Of a DNA stretch of 64,000 nucleotides, positions 1 through 8,552 are shown piece by piece. Under the pieces are notes generated by a model. That model saw only the letters and a program-made list of their open reading frames with translations. It was not told the origin of the DNA and ran no database searches. This DNA is from Companilactobacillus nantensis DSM 16982 (lineage in GTDB: Bacteria > Bacillota > Bacilli > Lactobacillales > Lactobacillaceae). The stretch is taken from assembly GCF_001435815.1 (NCBI RefSeq), contig NZ_AZFV01000016.1, positions 1 through 64,000 on the forward strand, written 5' to 3'. A program made the position numbers and the translations under genes. Each line of letters starts with the position of its first letter. Position 1 is the first letter of the stretch.

Positions 1-110
1 CCTTCCGGCTAGTTTATTAGTTTCTTTTTATATTTTGAATTGTAAGAGTAACACTATACAATGCAGTCTTTTTGCTGGAATTTTTCGGTTGGAATATTAT
101 AGTTTATCCG
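1..110 (+). repeat. 3' portion of a cloverleaf repeat cut by the window edge
   Basis: The first bases (CTTCCGGCTAGTTTATTAG) match the 3' flank of the complete MITE copy at 18733-18780, and similarity continues through the GTAAGAGTAACA segment. The structured core would lie to the left of the window. No coding sequence is seen here. Confidence 0.6.
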
Positions 111-252
111 TAGTGCTAGTTGATTTGTTAACAACAATTTTAAATAACATTCTTGGCATAACTTAATATATATCATTCATTTCGCAGAATTTGAATTTAT
201 AAAAAGACTTTAGTCGGAAGAATCGAGAAATAGTTACTGTAGACGGCAGTTC
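111..252 (+). repeat. MITE-like short repeat, partial
   Basis: It begins with the terminal-repeat motif TAGTGCTAGTTGA and continues with segments (TTTATAAAAAGACTT, AGTCGGAAGAATCGAGAA, TAGTTACTG, AGACG) shared with the complete short element at 47137-47300. The right terminal inverted repeat is not recognisable, so this is a degenerate or truncated copy. Bases 1-439 contain no gene apart from the start of the MFS transporter leader. Confidence 0.6.
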
Positions 253-281
253 CCATTACCGCAACATAATAAATAAAAATA

Positions 282-320
282 AACACAGCTACTCCAAATC
301 CATGCCAGTAGCTGTGTTTT
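282..320. terminator. bidirectional rho-independent terminator
   Basis: Arms AACACAGCTAC and GTAGCTGTGTT flank a 15-nt loop, with T-rich sequence on both sides. It may serve a gene beyond the left edge. Confidence 0.6.
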
Positions 321-439
321 GCTGTTTTACAATTACTTTTTCCTAATAGTCATCCTTGTGGGAACAAATTTCCTGTGCTATTATACACACAAGCAAAATT
401 AAATGACGTCAGTGAGCGTCTATTTTGGAGGGAATAGAA

Positions 440-1651
440 ATGAAAATAGTATCAAAACCGAACCAGCTCGATAGCTACCAAGCTAAAGTGGTTGTTTCCA
501 CAGCTTCAGGATTTGGATTGGAAAACATGGACGTAATGTTTTTGTCTTTCGCACTTTCATCCATCATCGCTGATTTTCATCTTAGTGGAACACAGGCGGG
601 ACTTATCTCGACCATCACAAATATTGGTATGTTATTAGGTGGTATTTTTTTTGGAATTTTAGCCGATAAAATCGGTCGTGTTAAAACTTTTAGTCACACA
701 ATCTTTATCTTTGCTTTCGCAACCGCAGCTATGTACTTCGCCAATAACCTAACAATGGTTTATCTCTTCCGTTTCATCGCAGGTATCGGAGCTGGTGGTG
801 AGTATGGAATCGGTATGACTGTCCTAGCTGAAAGTTTTTCAAAGAAAAAGCTAGGTCGCGTTTCATCTTGGGTCGGTATGGCTGGTCAAATTGGTGCCAT
901 CTTCGCTGCCCTTTTAGCCGCTTTGATTTTACCAAAGCTCGGTTGGCACGCACTGTTCTTATTCGGTGTCATCCCCGTAGTTATTACATTCTTTGCCAGA
1001 AGACATCTGCGTGAAAGTACTACATTTACTAATTCCTCCAAAGAAACTAAAGGTAACGTTAAACAACTTTTCGCAACACCTAAAATTGCTTATCAAACAA
1101 TTGCTTTAATGATTATGGCTATCGTACAAATCGCCGGTTACTTCGGTCTAATGAACTGGCTTCCAACTATCATGCAAAAACAACTCAACTTAACTGTCGG
1201 TTCATCAACTTGGATGATTGCAACAATTCTTGGAATGTGTGCCGGTATGTTAACCTTCGGCTGGATTCTCGATACATTGGGACCTCGCTTAGCATTCGGT
1301 ATCTTCTTAACTGCTTCAGCCATTGGAGTTTACGTCTTAACACTACCAAGTAATGTCTGGTCATTAATTGTTGTCGGTGCTATCGTTGGTTACTTCTCAA
1401 ACGGTATGTTTGCTGGTTATGGTGCTATCGTCAGTCGCCTTTATCCAACCGAAGTCAGAGCCACAGCTAACAACGTCATTATGAATGTTGGTCGCTGTGT
1501 CGGCGGATTCTCAAGTTTGGTTATTGGCTACCTGCTTGATAACTACAACATTATGACAGTGATGGTTTTCATCTCAACACTTTACATCATCAGCTTGATC
1601 GTCATGCTAACAATTACTAATCTAAAAGCTTCAAATTATAAAAATATTTAG
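440..1651 (+). CDS. MFS transporter, organic/aromatic acid or sialate-type
   Basis: This is a 403-residue proton-coupled major facilitator, predicted to sit in the membrane with 12 helices. The family motif between helices 2 and 3 is visible as GILADKIGRVKTF, with a weaker repeat GWILDTLGPRLAFG in the second half. The sequence FGLENMDVMFLSFALSSI resembles the metabolite:H+ symporter branch (aromatic acid, sialate, niacin carriers). The substrate cannot be read from sequence. The ATG at 440 is chosen because GGAGGG lies 7 bp upstream; a TTG at 425 would place that ribosome binding site inside the gene. A strong terminator follows directly, so it is monocistronic. Confidence 0.85.
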   Translation: MKIVSKPNQLDSYQAKVVVSTASGFGLENMDVMFLSFALSSIIADFHLSGTQAGLISTITNIGMLLGGIFFGILADKIGRVKTFSHTIFIFAFATAAMYFANNLTMVYLFRFIAGIGAGGEYGIGMTVLAESFSKKKLGRVSSWVGMAGQIGAIFAALLAALILPKLGWHALFLFGVIPVVITFFARRHLRESTTFTNSSKETKGNVKQLFATPKIAYQTIALMIMAIVQIAGYFGLMNWLPTIMQKQLNLTVGSSTWMIATILGMCAGMLTFGWILDTLGPRLAFGIFLTASAIGVYVLTLPSNVWSLIVVGAIVGYFSNGMFAGYGAIVSRLYPTEVRATANNVIMNVGRCVGGFSSLVIGYLLDNYNIMTVMVFISTLYIISLIVMLTITNLKASNYKNI

Positions 1652-1656
1652 ATTCT

Positions 1657-1707
1657 AAACAAATAGAGCAAGTAATCCCGATGGGATTACTTGCTCTATT
1701 TGTTTTT
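1657..1707 (+). terminator. rho-independent terminator after the MFS gene
   Basis: A near-perfect 22-bp stem around AGCAAGTAATCCC/GGGATTACTTGCT ends in TGTTTTT. Confidence 0.9.
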
Positions 1708-1760
1708 AGTAGAAAAGATATGTTTTATTCCATACCTTCCAAAGTATTATTTTTTAAAAG

Positions 1761-1791
1761 TAGTGGACAAAGTCCACTATAATGCTATAAT
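1761..1791 (+). promoter_or_regulatory. MarR promoter with palindromic operator
   Basis: The palindrome TAGTGGAC-AAA-GTCCACTA (1761-1779) covers a -35-like TGGACA (1764-1769). A TATAAT lies at 1786-1791 with 16-bp spacing, and a second TATAAT overlaps the palindrome end. The layout fits autorepression by the MarR protein encoded just downstream. Confidence 0.65.
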
Positions 1792-1824
1792 AATTTTCAT
1801 CAACTCATTAGGAGGTTACTCACA

Positions 1825-2259
1825 TTGCTCAATCAATCCGAAATATCCGCTATTAGAAACTTTAACCGTGATTACACCAAACTACTGGGAATTATGAATA
1901 AAAAGGTCCTCAATACACCTTTGAGTTGGACTGAAGGACGCGTTTTATTAGAAATATCATTCAATAACGACAAGACTCCCATCGAAGTGGCGACTAATTT
2001 GGAACTTGATAAAAGTTATACCAGTCGCATTCTTAAACGTTTCGAAAAAAATGACTTAATCAGCAAGTCCCCGTCAGATACCGATTCACGGTCAGTTGAA
2101 TTAAGTCTAACTGCCGATGGTCAAAAGCTTGTTAAAGAATTAGATGATCGTTCCAACCAGCAAATTAAAGACTTATTAACTGATTTATCAACAGCCGAGC
2201 AAAAACAGTTCTACCAAGCAATGGCGACACTCGACAATTTACTATTTACTAGAAAGTAG
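1825..2259 (+). CDS. MarR-family transcriptional regulator
   Basis: The 144-residue protein is typical in length for MarR. A winged helix spans about residues 30-100: the recognition region is IEVATNLELDKSYTSRILKRFEKNDLI and the wing is SPSDTDSRSVELSLTADG. The start is TTG at 1825, preceded by GGAGG with 9-bp spacing; no better start exists. The stop is 8 bp before the acetyltransferase gene, so the two form an operon. An operator-like palindrome overlaps the promoter, suggesting autoregulation. MarR/GNAT pairs usually respond to small molecules, but the ligand is unknown. Confidence 0.9.
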   Translation: MLNQSEISAIRNFNRDYTKLLGIMNKKVLNTPLSWTEGRVLLEISFNNDKTPIEVATNLELDKSYTSRILKRFEKNDLISKSPSDTDSRSVELSLTADGQKLVKELDDRSNQQIKDLLTDLSTAEQKQFYQAMATLDNLLFTRK

Positions 2260-2267
2260 GCACCAAT

Positions 2268-2702
2268 ATGTGGGAAACAAAAATTTTTTCAGAATTATCT
2301 ACTAAAGAACTTTATGAAATTCTTTATCTTAGAACCAAAATTTTCGTTGTAGACCAAGAACGAGTTTATCAAGAAGTTGATCAAAACGACTTGGATGCCA
2401 TTCATGTTTTTAATATGGTTGATGGCAAAGTTGCCGCCTATGCTCGAATTTTTCCTCAGGGCAACAACGTCACCTTTGGACGTGTCGTCACCGATCCAAA
2501 ATACCGTGGTCAAGGTTTCGGCAAGCAATTGATGGAACACATTATGCAAGTCATTCATCAAAATTTTGCTCAAAAAGAAATTGAGATTGAAGCTCAAGTT
2601 CAAGTTCAGGGCTTTTATCAAAAATTTGCCTTCGAAAGTCAAGGTCAACCATTCCTATTCAACCACACACCGCATATAAAAATGACCCATCCAGCAGTCT
2701 AG
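2268..2702 (+). CDS. GNAT acetyltransferase, ElaA-like
   Basis: This 144-residue protein is a single-domain Gcn5-related N-acetyltransferase that would transfer acetyl from acetyl-CoA to an unknown amine. The pyrophosphate-binding motif A is visible as VVTDPKYRGQGFGKQLM, preceded by the strand VTFGR. The N-terminal LRTKIFVVDQERVYQEVDQND pattern is characteristic of the ElaA subfamily. It is co-transcribed with the MarR gene 8 bp upstream. Its stop codon overlaps that of the convergent Nudix gene by a few bases, leaving no room for a separate terminator. Confidence 0.85.
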   Translation: MWETKIFSELSTKELYEILYLRTKIFVVDQERVYQEVDQNDLDAIHVFNMVDGKVAAYARIFPQGNNVTFGRVVTDPKYRGQGFGKQLMEHIMQVIHQNFAQKEIEIEAQVQVQGFYQKFAFESQGQPFLFNHTPHIKMTHPAV

Positions 2703-3187
2703 ATGAGTACATTCCAGTGGGAATACTTCGAATCAGCAGTGATAAATTTCTTCATCAAAACGTATTCCTTAGCTTTCAAAACTAAAGGTGAACTATTTTC
2801 TAAATTCAAATCTTCTACATCGATCCATTGCGAACCGGTGGAATCTTGTCCGACAAACTGTGATACTTTAATTTTAGGAGTTCCCGAGTAATCATCGATT
2901 GAATAAAAAACGCAGACATGATTATTCCACGTAAAATGTTGGTAATTCCATGGATATGAAAAACTAATCGTTCCTAGTTGCTTAGCATCCAGAACTTTTA
3001 AACCAGTCTCCTCCCGAACTTCACGTGCGACCGCCTGATGTAACGACTCGCCCTCATCCAAACTACCGCCAGGTAAATCATAACGATTAATATATGGACC
3101 ACCATTTTTATTAATTACTAGCAATTTATTATTGGCAGCAATTACACCATAAACTCCAAAAGCAAAATGAACTTTTTTCTGACTCAT
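2699..3187 (-). CDS. Nudix hydrolase
   Basis: The 162-residue protein hydrolyses nucleoside-diphosphate-linked compounds. The complete Nudix box is present: G-x5-E-x7-REV-x-EE-x-GL, read as GSLDEGES followed by AREVREETGL. The exact substrate is not predictable. The ATG at 3187 is chosen because GAGGTG lies 6 bp upstream; the GTG at 3205 would lie upstream of that ribosome binding site. It is convergent with, and overlaps by 4 bp, the acetyltransferase gene. Confidence 0.88.
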   Translation of the reverse strand: MSQKKVHFAFGVYGVIAANNKLLVINKNGGPYINRYDLPGGSLDEGESLHQAVAREVREETGLKVLDAKQLGTISFSYPWNYQHFTWNNHVCVFYSIDDYSGTPKIKVSQFVGQDSTGSQWIDVEDLNLENSSPLVLKAKEYVLMKKFITADSKYSHWNVLI

Positions 3188-3221
3188 AATAAACACCTCG
3201 TACACAATTTTAGACTACAAC

Positions 3222-3255
3222 AAAAGCCCTTGGGAATGCAATCCCAAAGGCTTTT
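3222..3255 (-). terminator. terminator of the M50/AI-2E operon
   Basis: A stem AAAAGCCcTTGGGA/TCCCAAaGGCTTTT with a 6-nt loop lies between the M50 stop and the Nudix start. Confidence 0.8.
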
Positions 3256-3302
3256 TCTATCGAAAATGTGCCAAAAATAGCTCTGGTCAAATTTATCTAT
3301 TA

Positions 3303-4094
3303 TTAAATCAATCCTAAAATTTTAATTACACCCATCGACAAGACAATGCTGATAATGGCATGGAACATGAACAAGACCGAAAAGGCAATAAAGTAAACTG
3401 AGCCACTGATTATGGCTGTTCTTAAATTGAAAACGTAAAAAATTGAGCCTAAAACTAACAACGTCACGACCCAAGGCAATATCCCTTTATTAACCGTCAT
3501 AAAATCGTTACGACTCAAATCATAACCTGTACTAGCAATCATAATCGTCAACACGATATAGAGTGCAATCATCCCGAATGAAGCATTAGCAAAACTTGAT
3601 TTCAAATTATCTAACACCGAATCAAATATCATACTGGCCGATAGTGTCGTATTTACATTCAAACTTTGCGTCAATGAAGTGATACTAAACTGAGCATTCA
3701 GTAAAAACTTTTGCAGTAAAAACAATGCCAACGAACACATATAGTATGGTGCCAAGCCGATGAAAAAATTTCCTAGCATCTGATAAACATTGCGGTCATT
3801 CCAACGATGATCGACCGACCCTAAGGCTCCTGATTGCCGATAATTTAAGTTTAGTAATTGTACATTAGTCACTTTATGACCAAATAAATAAGCAAAAATA
3901 GCGTGACCTAATTCATGAATGATTACGCCTAAGCCACCAACGACCAACTGACTGTTATTACCCAAATTGTTAACTAACGTGACTTTTGACAAATGCCCGA
4001 GCCATGATGTTATTAATGACGTCAAATAAGGCACTAATGTAAAAATTGCCACGAACGTTATCACAAATCCAAAATAATTATTCCACACACTCAT
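3303..4094 (-). CDS. M50-family membrane metallopeptidase (M50B-like)
   Basis: The 263-residue, very hydrophobic protein has about six transmembrane segments. The zinc motif HELGH is at residues 60-64 within a membrane helix, as in site-2-type proteases. A C-terminal DLSRND near residue 195 fits the second conserved motif of the M50B group. It lies 23 bp downstream of the AI-2E transporter gene in the same direction, so they form an operon. The substrate is unknown; alternatively it may be a structural homologue without regulated proteolysis. Confidence 0.8.
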   Translation of the reverse strand: MSVWNNYFGFVITFVAIFTLVPYLTSLITSWLGHLSKVTLVNNLGNNSQLVVGGLGVIIHELGHAIFAYLFGHKVTNVQLLNLNYRQSGALGSVDHRWNDRNVYQMLGNFFIGLAPYYMCSLALFLLQKFLLNAQFSITSLTQSLNVNTTLSASMIFDSVLDNLKSSFANASFGMIALYIVLTIMIASTGYDLSRNDFMTVNKGILPWVVTLLVLGSIFYVFNLRTAIISGSVYFIAFSVLFMFHAIISIVLSMGVIKILGLI

Positions 4095-4117
4095 CGCTCC
4101 TCGTGTAATTTCGTCAA

Positions 4118-5242
4118 TTATACCGTAGGTTGATTTTCCAAACGTCGATTTGCTTCATTCTTAAACAATTGATAAATTGTTGCAGCAACTGGTACACCTA
4201 AAAGCATACCAACAATACCGCCTAAGCCCCCGCCAACAGTGATAGCAGCTAGTACCCAAATACCTGGCAGACCAATTGATGTTCCAACAACACGTGGGTA
4301 AATCAAGTTACTTTCCAATTGTTGCAAAACTATGATGAAGATAACGAATAACACAGCTTGGAGTGGTGAATCGACTGCAATCAACAGGAACCCAACAGCA
4401 CCACCTGCCCAAGCACCAAAAATTGGTACTAAGGACGTAATACCTACAAAAGCTCCGACTGGCAAAGCATATGGAAATCTGAAGAGCAACATCCCTAAAG
4501 CACAAAGAGTTCCTAAGATAATTGCTTCAGTAACTTGTCCGACGATGAAACTACTAAACATTTTATTGGTAATATCAAAAACATATTGAATTTTCTTCCG
4601 ATGATTTTCTTTAATAAAAGCTCGTCCGGCTTTTTTAACTTGAGCAGTCAATTTCTCTTTAGTTGCCAAAATATAGATGGCAAATGTGAAAGCCAAAATT
4701 AAATTAAACAAACCTTTAGCCACACCTGTCACGATTTTAAAAGTAGAACCAAACAAACCACTGACACCGGATGTGAGAAACTTCATTACTTTAGCTTGAA
4801 CTGACGTCCAATTGATATCAATGGCCTTTAATTGATCAGGTACAGCCGAATGACTATTAACTTTTTCCGCAAAATTAGAAATATCAGTCACAAACGCTGG
4901 AATTGACTTGAAGAAATCAGTTAACGCACTAATAAATTGTGGCAAGACAAGTCGAAAAACACCTGTCATTGCTAAAATAACCAGTACTAACGTAATTAAA
5001 ATAACAATGCCACGCCGACTATTTTGAAGCCATTTCTTTTTAGTATTTGGAAAGAAATGTTTTTCAAGTCGAATCACTAAAATATTCAAAGCATATGCTA
5101 AAACTCCACCCAAAATTAGTGGCATTACAATGCTAAATAGATTTAAGAAAATACTGTATATTTGGGCTGGATAGATTAATAACGCGATTATTAATACAGT
5201 AATTGAACCATATTTAAAAATATTTTTCCGTGTCAGTTCCAT
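4118..5242 (-). CDS. AI-2E family transporter (PerM/YdbI-like)
   Basis: The 374-residue membrane protein has two or three N-terminal helices, a soluble segment (about 110-190) and a C-terminal helix bundle with the family-typical glycine-rich stretch GAFVGITSLVPIFGAWAGG. Family members export autoinducer-2 or act as ion/solute carriers; the substrate here is open. The ATG at 5242 follows GAGGGGG and is the correct start. The frame is open a further 30 codons, but that stretch is a truncated repeat element (5286-5375). Operon with the M50 protease gene downstream. Confidence 0.85.
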   Translation of the reverse strand: MELTRKNIFKYGSITVLIIALLIYPAQIYSIFLNLFSIVMPLILGGVLAYALNILVIRLEKHFFPNTKKKWLQNSRRGIVILITLVLVILAMTGVFRLVLPQFISALTDFFKSIPAFVTDISNFAEKVNSHSAVPDQLKAIDINWTSVQAKVMKFLTSGVSGLFGSTFKIVTGVAKGLFNLILAFTFAIYILATKEKLTAQVKKAGRAFIKENHRKKIQYVFDITNKMFSSFIVGQVTEAIILGTLCALGMLLFRFPYALPVGAFVGITSLVPIFGAWAGGAVGFLLIAVDSPLQAVLFVIFIIVLQQLESNLIYPRVVGTSIGLPGIWVLAAITVGGGLGGIVGMLLGVPVAATIYQLFKNEANRRLENQPTV

Positions 5243-5285
5243 AGTTGTCCCCCTCAAATTCTTTCTAAATAATATATCATAATAC

Positions 5286-5375
5286 TGCCGTCTCCGGAGA
5301 TGAGAGTATTCACCTGCTATGTGGACCGACATGAGCCAAGGTCTTCAAACACGCCCGGTGCTGTAAGGACTAAAT
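5286..5375 (+). repeat. cloverleaf repeat, truncated copy
   Basis: It begins with the conserved 5' end GCCGTCTCCGG, a unique P1 arm (GGAGATGAGAGTATTCACCT), the P2 segment GACATGAGCCAAGGTCTTC and the CCGGTGCTGTAAGGACTAAA segment. The P3 hairpin and the 3' P1 arm are missing. It creates an artificial open N-terminal extension of the adjacent AI-2E gene. Confidence 0.75.
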
Positions 5376-5385
5376 ATTACAAATA

Positions 5386-5430
5386 CAAAAAAATCCAGAC
5401 ATTTCTTCAACGAAATTTATCTGGATTTCT
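5386..5430. terminator. hairpin terminator between repeat copies
   Basis: AAATCCAGA and TCTGGATTT flank an imperfect inner stem (TTTC/GAAA), with A- and T-rich sides. Confidence 0.55.
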
Positions 5431-5497
5431 TATTCAAATTATTTTTCTATAATAACATGTTGCTCTGGTTAATTTATAGCCACGAATTTCCATGAAT

Positions 5498-5681
5498 AAA
5501 CTAGCCGGAAGAAACAAGAAATTAGGTCACTGTGCAGGTGGCGTTAGGTATTTATCCCTTACACCACGGGACGAGTTTTGAAACTCGCGTATTTTACGAG
5601 GTTCAAAATCGAGATTCGCGACCGCTCTCTGGCTCGAATCGGTTCCCATAGCGACCTAATTTTCTTGTTTCTGGAGGCGGA
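5498..5681 (-). repeat. cloverleaf repeat, complete copy, minus orientation
   Basis: P1 arms are 5510-5534 and 5647-5672 (AGAAACAAGAAATTAGGTC paired to GACCTAATTTTCTTGTTTCT). The inner hairpins P2 and P3 and the P4 hairpin are recognisable. Its 5' end (in minus-strand sense GCCTCCAG) begins only 4 bp after the stop codon of the Rgg-like gene, so it would be part of that mRNA's 3' end. Confidence 0.85.
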
Positions 5682-5685
5682 CCCA

Positions 5686-6549
5686 CTACATCTTGTTGCT
5701 GGCCACCCACCGCTTTATAACCTCAATCTCTTTTTCATTCTGATTAAATTCAGAAAAGACCAAAGCCTTGTTCATTAAACCGCGAACTTTTTTATTGTTG
5801 CCATTTACGCGACTCTCATTCATTGCTAATTGTGCATAAATTCGCGCAATATAATACGTCACGTGGTTTTCGGCACAAATTTTGACACCATAATTTAACA
5901 GTGCATTAGCGGTCTCTAAATCATTGCGTTCTGAGTAATATAAAGCACAGTAGAAAATAATATTGATATAACGCCAAATTTTTGAAACATCATCAATCGA
6001 CATCGTATAAATATCATTAAAGACTTTGCTGAAATAATATTCACTCTTACTGTCATCACCTTGCTTGGCATAAACCATTCCCATACCAACAAAGGATAAG
6101 AAACTAAAAATGGTTTCCCCATGAGCATCTAATTCTGACAAAATCCGATTGAAATCAAACACAGCATCAAACAAATCACCATCGTCTAAAACGTTCAGAT
6201 AACCCTTCAAATAGTAATACTGCATCAAGGCATCCTTATCTTGCTCTAAGTCACTTGGATCAATTGCTTTAATGATTTTCCATGAGTCCTCATACTCCTG
6301 AATAATTAGATTGAATTCCGCTTTATTCATTTGTTTGATGACTTTTTGACTCTTACTATCGGTCACACCAATAATACTGTCTAATGACAGACCTAGTCGA
6401 TTACATAACTGAATTAAGATTTTTAGTGATGGTATCTTACCGTTATTTTCAAATTTACTCAAAGTTGCTTGTGTACAAATTCCATTACTCAACTCTTTTT
6501 GAGATAGTCCTAACTCTTTTCTTTTATCAATAAACGTCTGTATATCCAC
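5686..6549 (-). CDS. Rgg/PlcR-like transcriptional regulator
   Basis: The 287-residue protein has an N-terminal XRE helix-turn-helix (about residues 5-60, KRKELGLSQKELSNGICTQA) followed by an all-helical TPR-like region. This is the architecture and length of Rgg/GadR/MutR regulators, which often bind short peptides. The start is GTG at 6549 with AGGGG 7 bp upstream. I searched both flanks for a short hydrophobic peptide pheromone gene and found no convincing one. The 3' end abuts a repeat element and no classical terminator is seen. Confidence 0.8.
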   Translation of the reverse strand: MDIQTFIDKRKELGLSQKELSNGICTQATLSKFENNGKIPSLKILIQLCNRLGLSLDSIIGVTDSKSQKVIKQMNKAEFNLIIQEYEDSWKIIKAIDPSDLEQDKDALMQYYYLKGYLNVLDDGDLFDAVFDFNRILSELDAHGETIFSFLSFVGMGMVYAKQGDDSKSEYYFSKVFNDIYTMSIDDVSKIWRYINIIFYCALYYSERNDLETANALLNYGVKICAENHVTYYIARIYAQLAMNESRVNGNNKKVRGLMNKALVFSEFNQNEKEIEVIKRWVASNKM

Positions 6550-6735
6550 GCCATCGCCCCTATATAAAAATTTTATATATTGTTTGAATTTAATTATATA
6601 CCCTACCTTATGTCATGTCATTGTTCTCAAAGAGCCTGAGGACAATTCGTATTATATATAAATACGATTCTATATGATATATAAAATAGAAAGCTTTCGA
6701 AATATTCCAAATATACATAAAATGGAATATTTTAA

Positions 6736-6766
6736 CAAAAAAAACCGGAATTTCTTCCGATTTTTA
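6736..6766 (-). terminator. terminator of the opu operon
   Basis: A short stem CGGAA/TTCCG is followed on the minus strand by eight T residues. Confidence 0.75.
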
Positions 6767-6772
6767 ATCATG

Positions 6773-7678
6773 TTACTTATTTTTTAAATCTTCAATAGAA
6801 TTAATATTCGTCATGTACTTGGGCACTGCGAGTCCCACCTTGGCACCCTCTAAGTTTGGTCCCAAATCATCAAATCTGCCCTTATAATCCTTATAGAACA
6901 GTCCTGATGTCTTTGGCAACCATGCACTAACTTGAGCGTCAGCGGCACCAGTAGCAATCGAAGCCCAAACTGGTTGAATCTCCATAGCTTGGATAGTTAC
7001 TTTATAACCTTGATTTCTCAAAACTTGAGCAATCACGTTCGTTGAAGCAATTTCGGAATCCCAAGATACATAAGTCATCTTTAAGGATTGACCGTGGACC
7101 TTCTTAACACCTTTAGTCCATTCATTGACCAATTTAGGATTAGCCTTGATCCACTGCTTAGCAGCCTTCTCAGGGTCCATCCCTTCATTGACATTCAACA
7201 TAACTTTTGACATTTGTGCTGGCGTCCAGTGGAAACGGTCCAAAATCGTATAAGCTTCTGGCTTATCGGTTTTTAAACCTTTACGAACAACGGTATTGAT
7301 ATGTTCTGCCTTACCAAAGACATTTTTCGGATCTTTCAAAAACTTAATTGGATATTTAGTAAACATCCAATGTGGTTGCCAACCAGTAACAACAATTGGA
7401 CGTTTATCTTGAATTGCCTTGTCCAAAGTACTTGTCATGGCAGCAGTTGAACTGGTTTGTAATTGCCAGTTATCTTTTTCCAACCCATAAGACTTCAAAG
7501 CCGTTTGAGTTGATGACATGATTCCGGCACCAGCGTCGATACCAGTAATCGTGTAGTTGATCTGTGGTCCCAATTTTTCTTTACTGTTGTAAGAAGCAGT
7601 TTGGGAGCTGCAGGCAGAAATAATTGGGATAATTAGTAAAGCTAGTAAGAAAAGTTTAATAAACTTTTGTTTCTTCAA
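6773..7678 (-). CDS. opuAC: glycine betaine/choline-type ABC transporter, substrate-binding lipoprotein
   Basis: The 301-residue extracytoplasmic binding protein has an N-terminal signal (MKKQKFIKLFLLALLIIPII) with lipobox ISAC, so Cys23 should be lipid-anchored. The remainder is an OpuAC-type domain for quaternary amines (GITAGAGIM-like start, ATWYP-like hinge segments). It is the last gene of the operon, 10 bp after the permease. In Lactococcus OpuA the binding domain is fused to the permease; here it is a separate lipoprotein. Role: uptake of compatible solutes under osmotic stress. Confidence 0.9.
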   Translation of the reverse strand: MKKQKFIKLFLLALLIIPIISACSSQTASYNSKEKLGPQINYTITGIDAGAGIMSSTQTALKSYGLEKDNWQLQTSSTAAMTSTLDKAIQDKRPIVVTGWQPHWMFTKYPIKFLKDPKNVFGKAEHINTVVRKGLKTDKPEAYTILDRFHWTPAQMSKVMLNVNEGMDPEKAAKQWIKANPKLVNEWTKGVKKVHGQSLKMTYVSWDSEIASTNVIAQVLRNQGYKVTIQAMEIQPVWASIATGAADAQVSAWLPKTSGLFYKDYKGRFDDLGPNLEGAKVGLAVPKYMTNINSIEDLKNK

Positions 7679-7688
7679 ATAATCCCTC

Positions 7689-8552
7689 CTAATGTTTTCT
7701 GTGTGATCTAGTTAATGATTGTGTTAAACGATCCAAAATGATAGCTAAGATAACGATAGCTAAACCAGCAGCAAATCCATTACCGGCATCATTTCGACCA
7801 ACGGCAAAGTAAACTTTTGTTCCCAAGCCCATAGCACCAATCATTGAGGCGATAACAACCATTGATAATGAAAGCATCATACTTTGATTGACACCGGCCA
7901 TCAAACTAGTTTTAGCAATTGGTAGTTCAACCTTGAATAACTTTTGCCATTCAGTTGAACCAAACGAATCAGCTGCTTCAATCAATTCATTAGGTACTTC
8001 ACGAATACCCATATTAGTCATTCGAACTGTTGGAGGCATTGCAAAAATAACTGACGCAACGATACCAGGAACCATTCCGATACCAAACAAGGCAACGGCT
8101 GGAATCAAATAAACGAACGCTGGCATTGTCTGCATGAAGTCCAAAATCGGTTTCAAGATAACTTCGGCGGTATGACTCTTAGCCATCAAAATTCCCAATG
8201 GAATACCGATAACTAAAGCAATCAAACTAGCTGTTAAAACTAAGGTTAATGTCTGCGTCATATCACGCCAAAAATCTAAGTTCCAAATCATTAATAATCC
8301 AAGGAATTCAAAAATCAATAATCCCCAGTTTTGTTGATCACGATTGACATAATAAGTTAAAGCTAAAACTAACACGATAAATAACCAAATCGGAATTAAA
8401 TCAAAGACCCATTGAAAGGCATTGTTGATTGAGCCAATAAAATTAGTTATAGCATTGAAAAAGCCTGTAAATTGAACTAACCAGTCGACAAAGTTGTCGA
8501 TCCAGTGAGCTAATGGAAGTTGTGGAATACTACTAAAAATTAAACTATTCAA
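7689..8552 (-). CDS. opuAB: glycine betaine ABC transporter permease
   Basis: The 287-residue protein has about seven membrane helices and the binding-protein-dependent permease motif around AADSFGSTEWQKLFKVELP. It forms the channel that works with the ATPase OpuAA. Its first 8 bp overlap the end of the ATPase gene, indicating translational coupling, and the lipoprotein gene follows within 10 bp. Confidence 0.92.
   Translation of the reverse strand: MNSLIFSSIPQLPLAHWIDNFVDWLVQFTGFFNAITNFIGSINNAFQWVFDLIPIWLFIVLVLALTYYVNRDQQNWGLLIFEFLGLLMIWNLDFWRDMTQTLTLVLTASLIALVIGIPLGILMAKSHTAEVILKPILDFMQTMPAFVYLIPAVALFGIGMVPGIVASVIFAMPPTVRMTNMGIREVPNELIEAADSFGSTEWQKLFKVELPIAKTSLMAGVNQSMMLSLSMVVIASMIGAMGLGTKVYFAVGRNDAGNGFAAGLAIVILAIILDRLTQSLTRSHRKH

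Noticed and set aside
1691-1897. 68-residue ORF ahead of the MarR gene
   Set aside because: It overlaps the promoter, the operator and the start of the MarR gene in another frame; it has no supporting start signal.
6550-6735. short hydrophobic peptide gene for the Rgg-like regulator
   Set aside because: Small ORFs here (for example from ATG near 6616) lack a ribosome binding site and a hydrophobic C-terminus.
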